A stretch of 64,000 nucleotides of DNA from Apteryx mantelli (Eukaryota; Chordata; Aves; Apterygiformes; Apterygidae). Position numbers and translations under genes: made by a program. The stretch is taken from positions 62,268,268 to 62,332,267 of the forward strand of contig NC_089981.1 of NCBI RefSeq assembly GCF_036417845.1, in the 5' to 3' direction. Shown here one piece after another: positions 27,390 to 40,540 of the stretch (within the stretch, counting starts at the first letter, position 1; every line of letters begins with the position of its first letter). Below the pieces are notes generated by a model, which had not been told where the DNA came from, searched no databases, and saw only the letters and a list, made by a program, of their open reading frames with translations.

Positions 27390-27960
27390 CAAGGGGAAGA
27401 GCAGCCGGCAGGCTGCGTGCGCGGAGCGCGGATCCGTCCTGGGGCAGTGGCGGGCAGCGGTGAGCGGCAGCCTGCTGGGACCGGGGTGTCTGGCGGCGTG
27501 GCACTGCCCATCGCCGCTGAGACGGGGCCGCGGTGCTCAGCGCAGTGCTGAGCCCTCCAGCTCCGCCGCTTGAAATAATCCCAGGGCTGTGCATGGGCTG
27601 GAGTGAAAATGTTGTAGCGGCCCCTGACAGAGGCCGGATCCGGCTTTCCATCTCGGAAGCCGTCGGGGATGCTCTGGGGGCACCCCCGTGTCCGGGGGGG
27701 GGGTGTGCGACGGGGAGCCCCCCACTGGTCCCCTGCGCCCTCTCCATGCGGGGTTGGCGGGGGGGGGCGGGCTAAGGGGCTGGCTGGGCTGGCCCCTTTG
27801 GTTTGCAGCTATAGGCTCGGGGGGTTGGAAATCCGCGCTCTCTGCCCTCGGCTGACAAAACACAGCCACTGGAAAAGGGGGGCTGTCGTTGGCTGCAAAT
27901 TTGCAGCACGACGGGGGAAGCCAAAAACCCGTGGCTGACCCCGGAGGCAAGGCACGACCC
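27390..27960. promoter_or_regulatory. CpG island
   Basis: GC- and CpG-rich, with poly-G tracts near 27698 and 27760 and frames open on both strands because stop codons are rare. No coding exon was recognised. Confidence 0.55.
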
Positions 27961-28416
27961 AGATCTTCTCTGTTTATCTGTTATTGCTGCGCTGTGTCAG
28001 AAAACACACATAAAAGAGAAGGCACTCTTAAAAGTCGTTTTCTGACACCGCTAGAAACCCGAGCAGCAAACGTCTCCGCGCAGAACCGCCTGCTGGCGGC
28101 AGCGGCCGCTCCTCCTCTCCCCAGTAGTCACTTATGTTTGACGAGGACTTGTGAGGTGTAATTAAAAATACAGACAGTTACAGCATCTGGGGTCCCCCGC
28201 GGCGGGTGTGCAGATGTTCCTGGAGCGGGCTGAGATCGCCCCTTTCCTCTTCTCCCCGTGCTTCCTGGGGTGCCCTCAAGGGAGATGCAGGGTTTCCTTC
28301 TGTAACTAGCAAAAAATGGACACAAATTTCAGTGTAAAACAAGGAAAGATTGCTAAATCAAGGCACCGAGTTCTTCCGTCCTCCTTAGAAGCAGTCATTC
28401 TTCTGCAATGGAAAAA

Positions 28417-28449
28417 ATATTTAATGCACTAATGCATATTTAATGCACT
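28417..28449 (+). repeat. Direct repeat of ATATTTAATGCACT
   Basis: Two exact 14-bp copies at 28417-28430 and 28436-28449, separated by AATGC. Each contains a TTAAT homeodomain-type core. It lies between CpG islands and may be a paired factor site. Confidence 0.75.
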
Positions 28450-28559
28450 GTTGTTCATTAAACGTTGTAACGTCTCAACGCTGTAAATGGACTGGGTAGG
28501 TTTTATCCCCTCAATTAATACGGTGGAGCGGAAAATATTTTACAAACGAATTCGAGTTG

Positions 28560-28730
28560 GCCCGGTGCGAAACTCGGCCCCGAGATGCGCCTTTCCAGGG
28601 CCACGGGCTCCCCGGCGGGACCGTGTTTTGCTGCCGGCTCCGCCTGGACCGCGCGGAGCGTCGGGCGGCGCGGGCGGAGGGCGCCCTCGGCTCCTCGCAC
28701 CAGCCCGCCCGGCCGCTTTGCCGGAGCAAA
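28560..28730. promoter_or_regulatory. Small CpG island
   Basis: CpG-dense block flanked by AT-rich DNA. The open frames on both strands lack recognisable domains. A CA microsatellite follows at about 28834-28851. Confidence 0.5.
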
Positions 28731-29819
28731 AGCGCCAGAGCAGGTTGCTGAGGTTAATTCCAATTTGACAGTTGCATGGTATGCGGGAGGAAAAAAAGAC
28801 ACTTTCATTTTCAAACGTTCCAGCCCTTCCCGCCGCACACACACACACACGTCGTGTAAGCGGGCAGGGCTCGACCCCGCACCGACGTGCGGAAAACACT
28901 GAGTTTCACCGCAGAAGCTTTAAACCGGGGAGCCAGGATTTTTTTTTATTATTGTTATTTTTTAATAAAACAGCAATTGATAGTGAACTCCACGTTCTGT
29001 TACGTCTTTGTTATTTCACGTCGCAAATAACTTATTATCGCGTGCATTAATAATGTCGCTAACACTATTAAGAATGGGGCGAAAGGCGCGACACTGGGGT
29101 CCCCCGGGGACCCGCGGAGCGCAGCTACACACCCGCGCAGGGCAGCAGGAGACGGCGCCGTGACAAAGGAGAGCTCGGTTTTCTCTCCGCGTGTTTTTTT
29201 TTTTCCCCTCACAACGAAATGAATCCCTCGAAGGGGGAATGAACGAGTTTTCTCTAGGCTGTTAAGCATTACAAATAGGTAGAAATCTTGTGGTGTAGGT
29301 CAAAAAGCTTTCTTTCTTTAAAAAAAAACAACTGATAGCAGTTTCCGTTTCCTAAACTATCAGGAAACAAGAACTCCAAATTATGTAATTATGTAATGCA
29401 AGAGGAAGAACGCGGTTTCGGTGGAAAACGCAAACAGTCCTTTTCCTTTGCAAATGCCTATCACAGACTTTACCCTGGTGCTCAAGGGCCCTGACAGTCC
29501 CACCGTCCCTAATATTCCCACCTGGATAACCTGCCCCTTTCCCCTACAGCCGCAGGTACCACTGTCCTTATCTGCGTACAAAGCTCAGGTTATCTTGCAA
29601 TAGTAGTGCATGAATACATACGTATACGCATTTTTTTGGATAAAGAGTATTGCACACATAGACGCACATGAACAGAAAATCTATAAAGAGAAAGAATTTA
29701 GCGAAAAAGGGCGCACTTTTAAACCTGATCAGCAAGGATCGCCATCACCACAAGTCTCGAGGACGAATATTTACAGGGTCAATTTAACCGTGGGAAAGGA
29801 TTAGCAGATGCAAAGTCAA

Positions 29820-30330
29820 GTGAGGAAACTTCCGCCCCGGCGGAGCCACCTGCGGGTGCGCGGAGCGGGGCCGGGGTCTGCTGCCGGGGCCCGTGCCCGC
29901 CTCCGCGGCTCCTGGCAGCCCGCACCGGCCCCCGCGGGATTACCCGGACGCGGCGAGGCGCAACTCTGCTCACGGCCGAGGCCGTCTCCATTAAGGACGC
30001 GAGAAAAGTAACAATTATTTTCCCCTGGAATTTCTGAGATATTCTTACTCAAACGTAAGGCGAAGGTAAAGCTTTCAATGTGTGCAGGAGAGCAAGACAG
30101 AGCGGCAGTTTGGCTTGTAGTTCGCTCTTGTAAAATACAGGCAGAGAGCGGAGCGGGTAAACAGGCGCTGGTTTGGGCCGCTGTGCCGGGCTAGCTCGTA
30201 AATTCCCGGCGCGGGAGGTGCGCTGGGCTCCGCCCGCGGAAAGCAGCGCGGGCGCTCTGCGCGGCCCCTCTGCGCGGCCCCTGCGGCACAGAGCCTGGGC
30301 ATCGCCAGCGACGCCCCCAAACGCTGCTGT
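29820..30330. promoter_or_regulatory. Two small CpG-rich blocks
   Basis: CpG-dense segments at about 29820-29970 and 30160-30330, separated by ordinary DNA. No coding exon is visible. They belong to the island series upstream of PAX9. Confidence 0.45.
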
Positions 30331-30689
30331 AACCTTTCCTTGCAGGGATTGCCCCCCACCCTTTCCCCCGCAGGAAGGGCACAGTCCCTTCCACCTGCCA
30401 TGCACAGAACCGCGTGTGTGTGTTTGCACACACTGCACACTACTGTGTGTGGCTGTGTGATCTCAAATGAAAGCTGCAGAGCAAAACAACAGCTTTTGGA
30501 GTCCGAATTTCTGCTATGTGTCGAGGCAGACGACAGAGCTAACAGGACCCTCTCAAATGCTTCTGGTTACTTGAACACAGCTCAAAAATCAAGTATTCCT
30601 GTAGGTGGCACTGGTACTAGGTGTTGTAGAAGCAAACGCAGAGATGGAGAAAATTGCCTAGAAATTCCCAATTGGTTCCCATAATTTAA

Positions 30690-31020
30690 TGCAGAACAAT
30701 AGAGGTATTTTTTTCATTTACTCTAATTTCATGTAACATGTGACAAATGAAAACCCGATTGCTTTATTAGAACAAAATATGCTTTTAAAATCTGGCCTTC
30801 TGTAGCTTTATGGCCTGGTACATGAGAATTGTCTATTTCCCTATATGTCATTAAACAAATCCTAGTGCAAAGAGAAATTAACTCAGCACCGCTCGTTCAA
30901 GTCGAATGTTTGCACCAGGAAAGCCCTAATGAGACACTGTCTGGTTTCCAGAGGGGTTGCTAAGAACAAATGGCGGCAAAGTTATTAAATCTGCCCAAGC
31001 AACTAACACATCATTAAGAA
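30690..31020. promoter_or_regulatory. AT-rich candidate conserved element
   Basis: About 330 bp of CpG-poor DNA wedged between CpG islands, with many TAAT/ATTA words (for example 'ttcatttactctaatttcatg', 'cattaaac', 'cctaatgag', 'cattaag'). This is typical of developmental enhancers that bind homeodomain proteins. No frame or repeat explains it. Enhancer status is inference. Confidence 0.3.
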
Positions 31021-31049
31021 ACCCCGCAACCCTCCCAAACTCGATCTGA

Positions 31050-31720
31050 ATATTCCAGCTAGGGCAGAAGGTGCAGGGCAGCGGCCCGGCGGCCGGAGCC
31101 GGATGGGAGCCCCCACGGGTGGGAGCCCCCCCCGCCCGCGCGGGGAAGGAGAGGCAGGCGGGAGCGGCTCGGCTCGGGGGTCACCGCGGGGGTTCGCGGG
31201 GGAGCTCACTCCACGGGGACGTGGTTAACTCTTGCCCATTTGGGCACCCCTGTACATTTATTTCACCTGTTCCTGTGTCTGCAGTGTGCTACAGTGAAGT
31301 GCAGGCGCCCGCTCGTGCCTTCACTGAAAAGGACTTGCTGGGGGGGGAGGGGTAAGGTCAGTCAGTCAGTACAGGGCAACCGGCTCTGTCTGTCACCTCC
31401 TCACTCCCGGGTGGAGCAAAATACATCTCTTCCTCCCAGCGCCTCCACCCGAGGTGCTCGCCACGGCTCGCCTGAGCTTTCACAGAGCTTCCCAGGCCCC
31501 TTCTCCGGCGGGGCCGGCGGGGCGGCCCCGGCGGGGCGGGCGCTCTGCCGCCTCCTGCGCGGCGGCTCCGCGGGCGCCGGCCGCCGAGGGCCCGGCCTTG
31601 CGTGGGGCCGGCTGCCCGCGCACGCACAGGCGCTGAAAGCTTTCCGCGGAAAACAGGCGGGCGCGGAGCTCCAGGGAAGTGCTGCCCGAGGGCAAGCGAC
31701 ACGCTTTCGCTCCAGCTGGG
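31050..31720. promoter_or_regulatory. CpG island pair
   Basis: CpG-dense blocks at about 31060-31220 and 31490-31700. Overlapping frames of up to 172 codons exist on both strands but carry no recognisable domain. I regard them as composition effects. Confidence 0.5.
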
Positions 31721-32127
31721 CGGCTCAAAAAATCCGACACTGCAAGTCCATTTTCTAACGGGTGAAACGGACCTTCCCTGCTCCTTCAGGGCAAGACCCC
31801 GCAGCAAGAAAAAAATTACTGTTTTTTTCAGGCGGCTGTATCCTATCCAAAGAACATGGCATTCAAAAGAATTATCACAGGGGAGGCTGCCTTGATTTCT
31901 TGGTATCTGTCGTGTCCCTTCCGGTTTCGGGGTCTGCCACCGCCAACGTGACTCTGAGATTCAACTACATGTTGCTCGCCATTGCTGCGTAAGAGTGCAG
32001 GAAATGGTCAGACATTGTTTGTTTGTATCTGATGAATTTTTGAAAAACAAAACTCCGTCCTATTACACTTCCATGCTCCGATCTGTCCCTGACGGCAAAT
32101 CGATTTCCGAAAGTTGAAATACACATA

Positions 32128-32158
32128 CACGCGCGCACACACACGCACATACACCACA
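32128..32158. repeat. CA/CG microsatellite
   Basis: Short imperfect run of ACACGCGCGCACACACACGC type. Confidence 0.75.
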
Positions 32159-33289
32159 AACACAGGCACTGTCCTCCCCATCCCCCACTCCCAGAACTGT
32201 TTGAGGACAGGACAAAATCTGAAGTTCTTTCGTGGATGTTTCAGAGCTGTTGCAAATATTTCCATGCACGTTTGACTATTATATTCATTGAATTAATGTA
32301 AAATATATTCCCCCCGGGATTCGCATATGCTTTCGCACATGCATGCAGGTAGTGTATGTGAACACAAACGTCTAGGCATTTGTTTTTCAGCGAGCTAAAA
32401 TAAGGCAGTGGGCAGCAATAACAAAAAAAGACACGCTATCTACCAGTGAAGGATCGACAACATGTCCCGGGACCATTCTCAGGAAACCTTCCTCCGAAGG
32501 AGGGAGGACAAATGGAAAACGAAGGCTGCCTCTACAGCAGGGAGGGAGCCGGGGGTCGCCAAGGGGCTCGGAGGGGCTGTGGGAAGGCGGCGCTCCCTGT
32601 CTGCAGCCACACGCTGGCTGAAGGGGACATCTCCCTCGGGAAAATCTCCCCTCTCCTTCAGAGCCGCTTCCAAGCAAGGATCTGCCAGGCACTTTCTTGA
32701 AGTGAATTTGTCCACGGCTGCACAGGAGGATTAGCACACCTGAGACCTGGGGATCAGGCCAGGCATTTTCGAGGCAGCAGGCTCGGCGGGGAGCGCGGGG
32801 GTAGTCCGGGGCCACCTTCCCCTGGAGAGCGCTGGGCGGCGGGTGTCCCTGTGGCTCTGCCCTCGGCTCCCCGGGGCTGGCCAGCACCTGCCCTCACCCC
32901 TCTCGCTGGCAAGGTGCCTCCGCTGACCTGCTAAGCTACGCTGTTTTGTCGCATAAGGAAATACGCATGGCAGCCGCTTACATGCGAAGGCCCCTTGTTC
33001 CTGCATTTAGTTCCTTACATATCTCGCAGAAAATGCGAGCGATCCCGAGAGATACCGTGGGATCTTGTACCCAAGCGTGTAAGAAACACTCTGTGCAAAA
33101 TAAAAGCCCCGTTTCAAAGCTCGGTGGGTCTCATCTCTTTTTACGTCACACGGCACTTTCGCTCCGGGATCCGTCACCTCCAAAGGGCAGGCAGAGACCT
33201 CTCATCTCGCTCTGTCTCTGAGGGTTATAAAGGTCCCTGCGTTTGCCGTAATACCCCCTCTGGTTGCTCACTCCTCCGCACGCTGTGTG

Positions 33290-33650
33290 CTCAGGGCTAG
33301 CAGCCCTCCTTGACATAGCCCGAGGGGTCGCTGCCCCTCCACCTGCCTCTGCCCGCTTTTCCTTGCCTTTCTTTCAGAGCTGCCCCAAAGCCTGACGCCC
33401 CCACCGCGTTGCCCCCAGCCCTGCTCCTGCTCCAAGGTGCTCTTTGCCCTCTGGGTTTTCCCCAGCGGTTCCGGGGCGCTTTCGCGGCTCTGCCCTGCGC
33501 CCGCAAGCTGGGGCCTGGGGCGGAAGGGGGCAGCAGGACGGCTCCGCTCCGCGTTCCTCCTCGTCTCTGCCACAGTTTCTGCCGCAGCCGCACCAGACCC
33601 GGGTGGCTCCAAACTCCGCCGCGCCAGACCCGCGCCTTTCCCTCATCACC
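33290..33650. promoter_or_regulatory. CpG-rich block
   Basis: Moderately CpG-rich segment with several overlapping frames and no recognised exon. Confidence 0.4.
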
Positions 33651-33917
33651 CTGAGAAATCCTGCTACCCGTGCAGGGGACCTTTGCCTTCAGGAAGGGTC
33701 ACAGGGAGGGTTTTTACTTACAAAACATTTTGCCGTATGAGCATCCTTCTGCCTTAATAGCTCCTTAGTAGTTACCTCTCCCCCCCCCCCAAAACCCCTG
33801 GGGAAGGAGAAGGGTTTAGCTTCCTTCCAAAAAAAATCATTAAAAATCAGCAACTTCAAAGAGGGGCTGGGAAAGGGGGGGGGTGTCACGTTTTATTTGG
33901 CTGATTTCTTCCTTTAG

Positions 33918-34061
33918 TGGGAGAGCAGAGGAAGCTGGAGATCAGTGAGGCACTAAATCACGCGGAGCCTCTACTGAAATATTGGAAGGCCCTCATGGAA
34001 GAAAGGCTCTCTCTGAAGGCGATGCATGGAGATAGGAGCTGTCTGCGGAAAACATGCCGAG
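33918..34061 (+). other. Candidate unannotated exon (144 bp)
   Basis: The segment is preceded by a pyrimidine-rich tract ending TTCTTCCTTTAG and followed by GAG|GTGAGCG, a strong donor match. It is 144 bp long, a multiple of three, and one frame is open throughout (it includes 'LEISEALNHAEPLLKYWKAL') but has no ATG near its start. Its composition is less GC-biased than the CpG island that follows. It could be an alternative 5' exon of PAX9, an exon of a non-coding transcript, a conserved non-coding element that happens to be flanked by splice-like words, or chance. I do not recognise the peptide. Confidence 0.25.
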
Positions 34062-35090
34062 GTGAGCGTCTCGCTGCCGGGAGCGCGGCAGGCTGCGGCC
34101 CCTTCTCCGGCCTGAGCGAGGCCAGAGAGGGCGGGATGCCGCCGCCCCCGGGGAAGCCCCTTCTAGCTGCGGAGCAAGCTCAAAGAGCCCCCGGGAGAAG
34201 CACTCCCCGAACGCCCGGGCCACCCCCCTCCCCGGCCCCCGCAGCGCCGGACTGGAGAAGCCCCTAACAGCCGGCGGGGGGGGAGGTTGGGGCGAGGCCC
34301 TCGTCCCCCCGCCGCCGCCTGCCCGGCCGCCTGGCTCCGGGAAGCCGGGAGGCCAGGAGGGCAAACCGGGCACTTCCCGCGGCCTCGGGGCGCCCCTCGG
34401 GACGAGGGAGCGGGGCTGCCCGCGGAGTCTCTGCCCAGGCAGGGAGGCGGGGGGCGCCTGGGGGCCGGCGCAGCGGGCTGCTGCCAGCCGCCCGCCCGCT
34501 CGGGGAGGGAGGGAGCCCGCCGGCCACGCACCGGCTAGTGCGGTCTTGTACCCGCCATTTCCTACCGACAATCCGCTCGCACTAGATTTCACGAAGGAGA
34601 GCGGGCGAGAGAGCCCACCTTAGCCACGCGAGCGAGAAAAGGGAGAAGCCGGGAAGCAGCCTCTTTTTTCTCTCTTTTATACCCCGATGACAGTGTAACA
34701 CACGCAGAAGGAGTAACCCCGGAGGGAAAGATGGGCACCGACACCGGGGGGTCTGACAGCAGTTTGCTGACGTCCAGGACAGCACAGCTCAGTCCCTCTC
34801 TTCTGCACTGCCACCGTGCAGGAGAAGAAGGGGAGAGGCGGGAACCCGGCTCTGAGCTTGCCCTAGCCCGGTTCTCTTTCGGCCCCTCTGCTTTGCTTTG
34901 CGCAGCGCCGGGGGAGCCCGCGGGGGGAGCGGGGTGCGCGCCGGGCGGCCGCCTGAGGAGCGGCGGGGTGACCCGCGCTGCGGGCGAGCCCGCTCCGTGC
35001 CCTGCCCGGCCGCGCGTGCCCTTCCCGGGGGGAGGCACCCCCTGCCCCGCTCCCCCTCCCGCCCTCCTCCCCACCGCCCTTCCCCTTCAA
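34060..35090. promoter_or_regulatory. PAX9: CpG island about 3-4 kb upstream of PAX9 exon 1
   Basis: The two densest CpG blocks are at about 34070-34530 and 34890-35070. In mammals PAX9 has transcripts starting upstream of the main start, so this island may host an alternative promoter. That link is inference; no core promoter motif is decisive. The open frames are composition artefacts. Confidence 0.5.
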
Positions 35091-36113
35091 TTCTTTAATT
35101 ATTCCGTACCTGAAAAAAATAATCTTTTAGCCAGGCAGGTCACAAGCGATCAACAGGCTGTTGTATATTATAATGTTTTCATATTCCTCTCGGCTCCCCC
35201 TGCCCTCTACCGACTCACTGTAGATGTGACCTTTGGTATTTCAGCCCACACTCAGCAGTTGAATGGAAACAAGTTGAGCACGTTCACTTCTGATAAACAT
35301 TATCCTTAAACCACTAGAGACCCGAGTAGAGTAAACGAGCTTTTCCGACAGGACCACATCAGGAACACACATTGAGGAAAGGGAAAGAAACCAAATATCC
35401 AGGAGATCAGAGGCGGGCTCCGGGGTGGAGGGGTGGGAGAGGGAAGGAGGGGGAACAGACAGGTTGGAGGACACCGCGGGGGGGGACCGAAAAGGACACA
35501 ATTGTGAACACAATAGGCACAGATGGGAAGAGAAACTGCCCAGGCAGGGCGAGAGAGAGCAGCGCAGGGTCACATCTAGAGCATCAGAATAACCCTGGGG
35601 GGCTTCAGGGGCTCCGAGCGGACCCTACATCTCAGGAGTCCCAGGGCCAGGTTTATACAAACTGCGTGCCTGGAGATCGCCCCCAGCCGCACTTCGTTAG
35701 TCGGTTAGAGCGGAGCTGAAGAAATAGGAGGAAAGGGGATGTCTGTGCAACACAGGCGGCCGAGGGGTCCGGACATCGCGGCGCAGAGCCGCCGTGCTTG
35801 GCTGCGGCAGGAGTTCAGGCAACAGCCTGGCACGTCTAAAGCCCTCGTTCAGTAAGGCAGGGGAAACTGTATCTGCAAAAAGAGCAGTCTTATAAGAGAT
35901 TCGTCTAACGATAATATTTCGGGAAGAGGTACGCTATTAGTTGAGATCGGAAGTTTTGTGAACACGCGCTCCCCTCCATTGTTATGTTACATTACATAAT
36001 TAACTTAATTAAATGCTGGATCTGCGTCCCACTAGTTCAATACCTCCTACCTTAAAAATCCCTGACCGAAGCAGGTCAACTCAAAACGGCAAAAAGGGCT
36101 CTGGCTTTAGCAA

Positions 36114-36686
36114 ATGCCTGCAAGGATTCCCTGCGCAGCATGCGATCCCCTCAGGGCGACGGTATTTGCCCGTCTGGAGGGGGTGATTTTATCAAGGCAG
36201 AAGAAGCACCACAATTTACAAGTGCGATATTCTAAATGTGCGATTCACATTTCTGAAAAAAGACATACAAATTCCATACAAAAAAGTTGTTTTGAATCCA
36301 TGCTGAGGAATCAAAAGGATCCGCCGATATTCCAATCAAATAAAGTCATGCCTGCGAAGGACCGTGATCGCCTTCTTTCTACCACAAAACGTCTGCAGCA
36401 TGCCATTAATTTCTGGGCGATTTCCTGTAGTATTCTACTTATTCCTAATTGTGCACATTCACTGAGATACGTGCAGCCTCTGACATCCAGCTCAATTCAT
36501 TTGATTATTATAAAAACATTCCTTACAAATATTTCACTTAAAAATAATATTCATACAGGGTTCATACACTTTAGAGACATCCAATTTATATTTTACTCGC
36601 TGATATTTCGTGCGCTCCAGTCAATATATTATTTATTTTCATTTTTTATTTCATTTATAGAGGCCGTTTCTTCGAGACTCGATTGA
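36114..36686 (+). other. AT-rich segment with a 190-codon open frame; candidate conserved element
   Basis: The frame stays open for 190 codons although most of the segment is AT-rich, where stops should be frequent. The predicted peptide has hydrophobic Ile/Phe-rich stretches near its end and matches no family I know. It sits about 1.5-2 kb upstream of PAX9 exon 1. The sequence may be constrained as a regulatory element, or the frame may be chance. I do not call it a gene. Confidence 0.25.
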
Positions 36687-37723
36687 AAAAAAACACAAAC
36701 AAAAACTCTCAGAACATTCGAAAGAAAAACACGATAAATTCTTGGCTGGCGTTGAGAAGCCTATGATCTCTGTGTGTAACATGATGTATGTGGGATGTAT
36801 GTAAGAGGAACACACACAAGCTGGCAGATCAGGATTCGTACGCCTAATGCCAAACCAAACACGTATCACTCTCTTCCACGTACACAAACGCACCACGACC
36901 CACACGTACTTTAATTCCTACCAGCTTTGTCTGTTTTTCTTTTAACTGTTAATATGTAGCAGTGTCTTTGACAAAGGTTGAAATCAGCTGCAAGGCGTTG
37001 ACATTTTACAGCTAAACACAGTGCCATATTTTATATGGGGATTAAAAGAAAACCCGAGGCGGTCTTTACTTTGACGGCCGGGGAATATCAGCACCCCGAT
37101 GGCCAGACACCGCGACCTCCCGTCCCTCTTCTCCCGGTGCAAGCGAAGCTGCAGCTGATTTCGCGACCTGTTTGTAGTTCCCGTTGAAAATGACTTAACC
37201 TCCATCGCTCACAACCCTCTCTTGCACCAACCCGTGAAATACCGGTTAGTTAAAAAGTGCTTTATTTAAAGAGTATAATAAGGCGACGGTAAATAAACAA
37301 GGACTTCTCTCCATTATCTGCAAAATGAATGTAGGAAAACGGTGCATGTTTCAAGACGTCGTTATTTTCTTCTGTGAAAGCGCCGGGGAGGTAAATCTCT
37401 AGTTATTTGCTATATGTCCCGACGACACACCTCCCCCCCCCGCGCTTACCCCCTCTCCATCCCTTATCCCAGACAAGGGCTGGAAAGGCCTAAGCGCCGC
37501 CGCCGCGGGCCGCACGGCGGTGCCCGGCGCTGCGCCCTGCCCGCCGCGGGCACCCCAGGGCCCCGCGGGCACCCCAGGGCGCCGCGGCCAGGGGCTGCGT
37601 GCCCGCCCCGGGCGCAGAGGGCCCCCGGGGCCCCTGCAGGGTGATGCCCTGCCAAAGCGCTAGCCTCTCGCAGCGCGGCCCCAGCATTAATTGCACTTTC
37701 TGTGCAACTTACCGCCAGGCAGG

Positions 37724-37733
37724 TATTAAATAG
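37724..37733 (+). promoter_or_regulatory. PAX9: TATA-like box (TATTAAATAG)
   Basis: An AT-rich box in otherwise GC-rich DNA, about 400 bp upstream of the PAX9 initiation codon. It could place a start near 37755. CpG-island promoters often do not depend on such boxes. Confidence 0.35.
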
Positions 37734-37856
37734 CGATTGCTATTGTACTGGGGTGCCGAACATGCCTGCAAGCGAGAGCGGAAGGGCCGCTAGGATTATG
37801 CTGTCTGTCATCTCCTCTGGCCATTAGGAGGGCGTCTGGGCGGCGGGGCCGCCCCC

Positions 37857-37865
37857 GGGGGCGGG
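37857..37865 (+). promoter_or_regulatory. PAX9: Sp1/KLF-type GC box
   Basis: GGGGGCGGG matches the GC box. Similar boxes are expected in CpG-island promoters, so specificity is low. Confidence 0.4.
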
Positions 37866-38132
37866 CTCGGGTGAGTGATGGGGTGCGGCGCCCTGCCCAA
37901 CCCAGCCCTGCCCACGTTGCCCTGAGGTTGAAATGCAGAACTCAAGGCTCTGTCGTGGGGAAGCAGACTTCCTTGTAGTCCTTTTTCCTCACGCCCTTGC
38001 TACCTCCTCAGTGGAAATCAGAGAGCCCTGTGGGCTAGCGCAGCCGGGAGTGCAGGCGGCTGGGAGCGCGTCTCTGTTGTTAGGTCTGCGTTTGGGATTT
38101 AGGGCAGCCTCAGAGGTGTCCTGCTCAGAGGA

Positions 38133-38136
38133 ATGG
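38133..38136 (+). CDS. PAX9: PAX9 coding exon 1 (ATG plus one base)
   Basis: The initiation codon at 38133-38135 is followed by one G and then GTAAGT, an ideal splice donor. Joining that G to the AA that opens exon 2 gives Glu2, so the protein begins [10 protein letters not shown], the known PAX9 N-terminus. The start context GAGGAATGG has a purine at -3 relative to ATG (G at 38130) and G at +4, a good Kozak match. The upstream part of this exon is 5' UTR. A possible acceptor (CTCAG at 38007-38011) would make the exon begin at 38012 if a further upstream exon is spliced in. The ATG inside the open frame upstream of exon 2 (from 38872) is intronic and is not the start. Confidence 0.9.
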
Positions 38137-40000
<1,864 letters not shown>

Positions 40001-40488
40001 TTCTCTCTAGTTTTCGCAATCAGGCCAAATTTTCCCAGGCAGGAAGTTCAAATGTCACCTAATTGCTTTCATTCTAATACTTTATTTTCCTCCAAAGTGG
40101 TGGTCCAGGAAAACGAAACCCTGAAGATTTGCCTCTTTTATCCTTTCCACCTTCTTTCTGTTACTCCGACTGGAAACTGTGTCGCCTCTCCCAGCCGCAA
40201 AGAAAGGGACATTTTTTCCATTTCGGTCTCTGCCAGTGAACTAACAGTGAATGTGGTTAAAACAACAGTCTAAAATAACCTTCGCCTACAGCGATCTCTG
40301 TGTCCCACTCTTCCCTCCCAATTAGCAGAAGGGGGGGGGGCGGATTTCTGTTTTCATTGCATTTTTAAGGGCAACAATCCAGTTCCAGTAGCAAATTGCT
40401 GCTCAAACACAAATTGCTCCTTTATGCAGTGCAAAATAATTATCCTTTTTTTTGACCGAAAAAACAGTTGGTATTTTTTCAAGCAAAA

Positions 40489-40540
40489 TACGTACATACG
40501 TACATACATGCATACATATATACGTACATATATATATACG
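40489..40540. repeat. TACG/TACA/TATA microsatellite
   Basis: Imperfect tandem ACGTACAT, ACATACATGCAT and ATATAT units inside PAX9 intron 2. Confidence 0.85.

Larger units (their letters stand above)
37490..37920 (+). promoter_or_regulatory. PAX9: PAX9 promoter region and CpG island
   Basis: This CpG-rich block lies just upstream of the first coding exon. Within it are a TATA-like word (37724-37733), an Sp1-type GGGGGCGGG box (37857-37865) and a strong splice-donor-like GGGTGAGT near 37870. The transcription start cannot be fixed from sequence alone. The most likely window is about 37750-38000, which would give a 5' UTR of one to a few hundred bases. Confidence 0.55.

Noticed and set aside
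23286-37700. Possible NKX2-8/NKX2-1 homeobox gene in the CpG-rich region
   Set aside because: No homeodomain words (for example WFQN with R/H-Y-K) appear in any frame on either strand.
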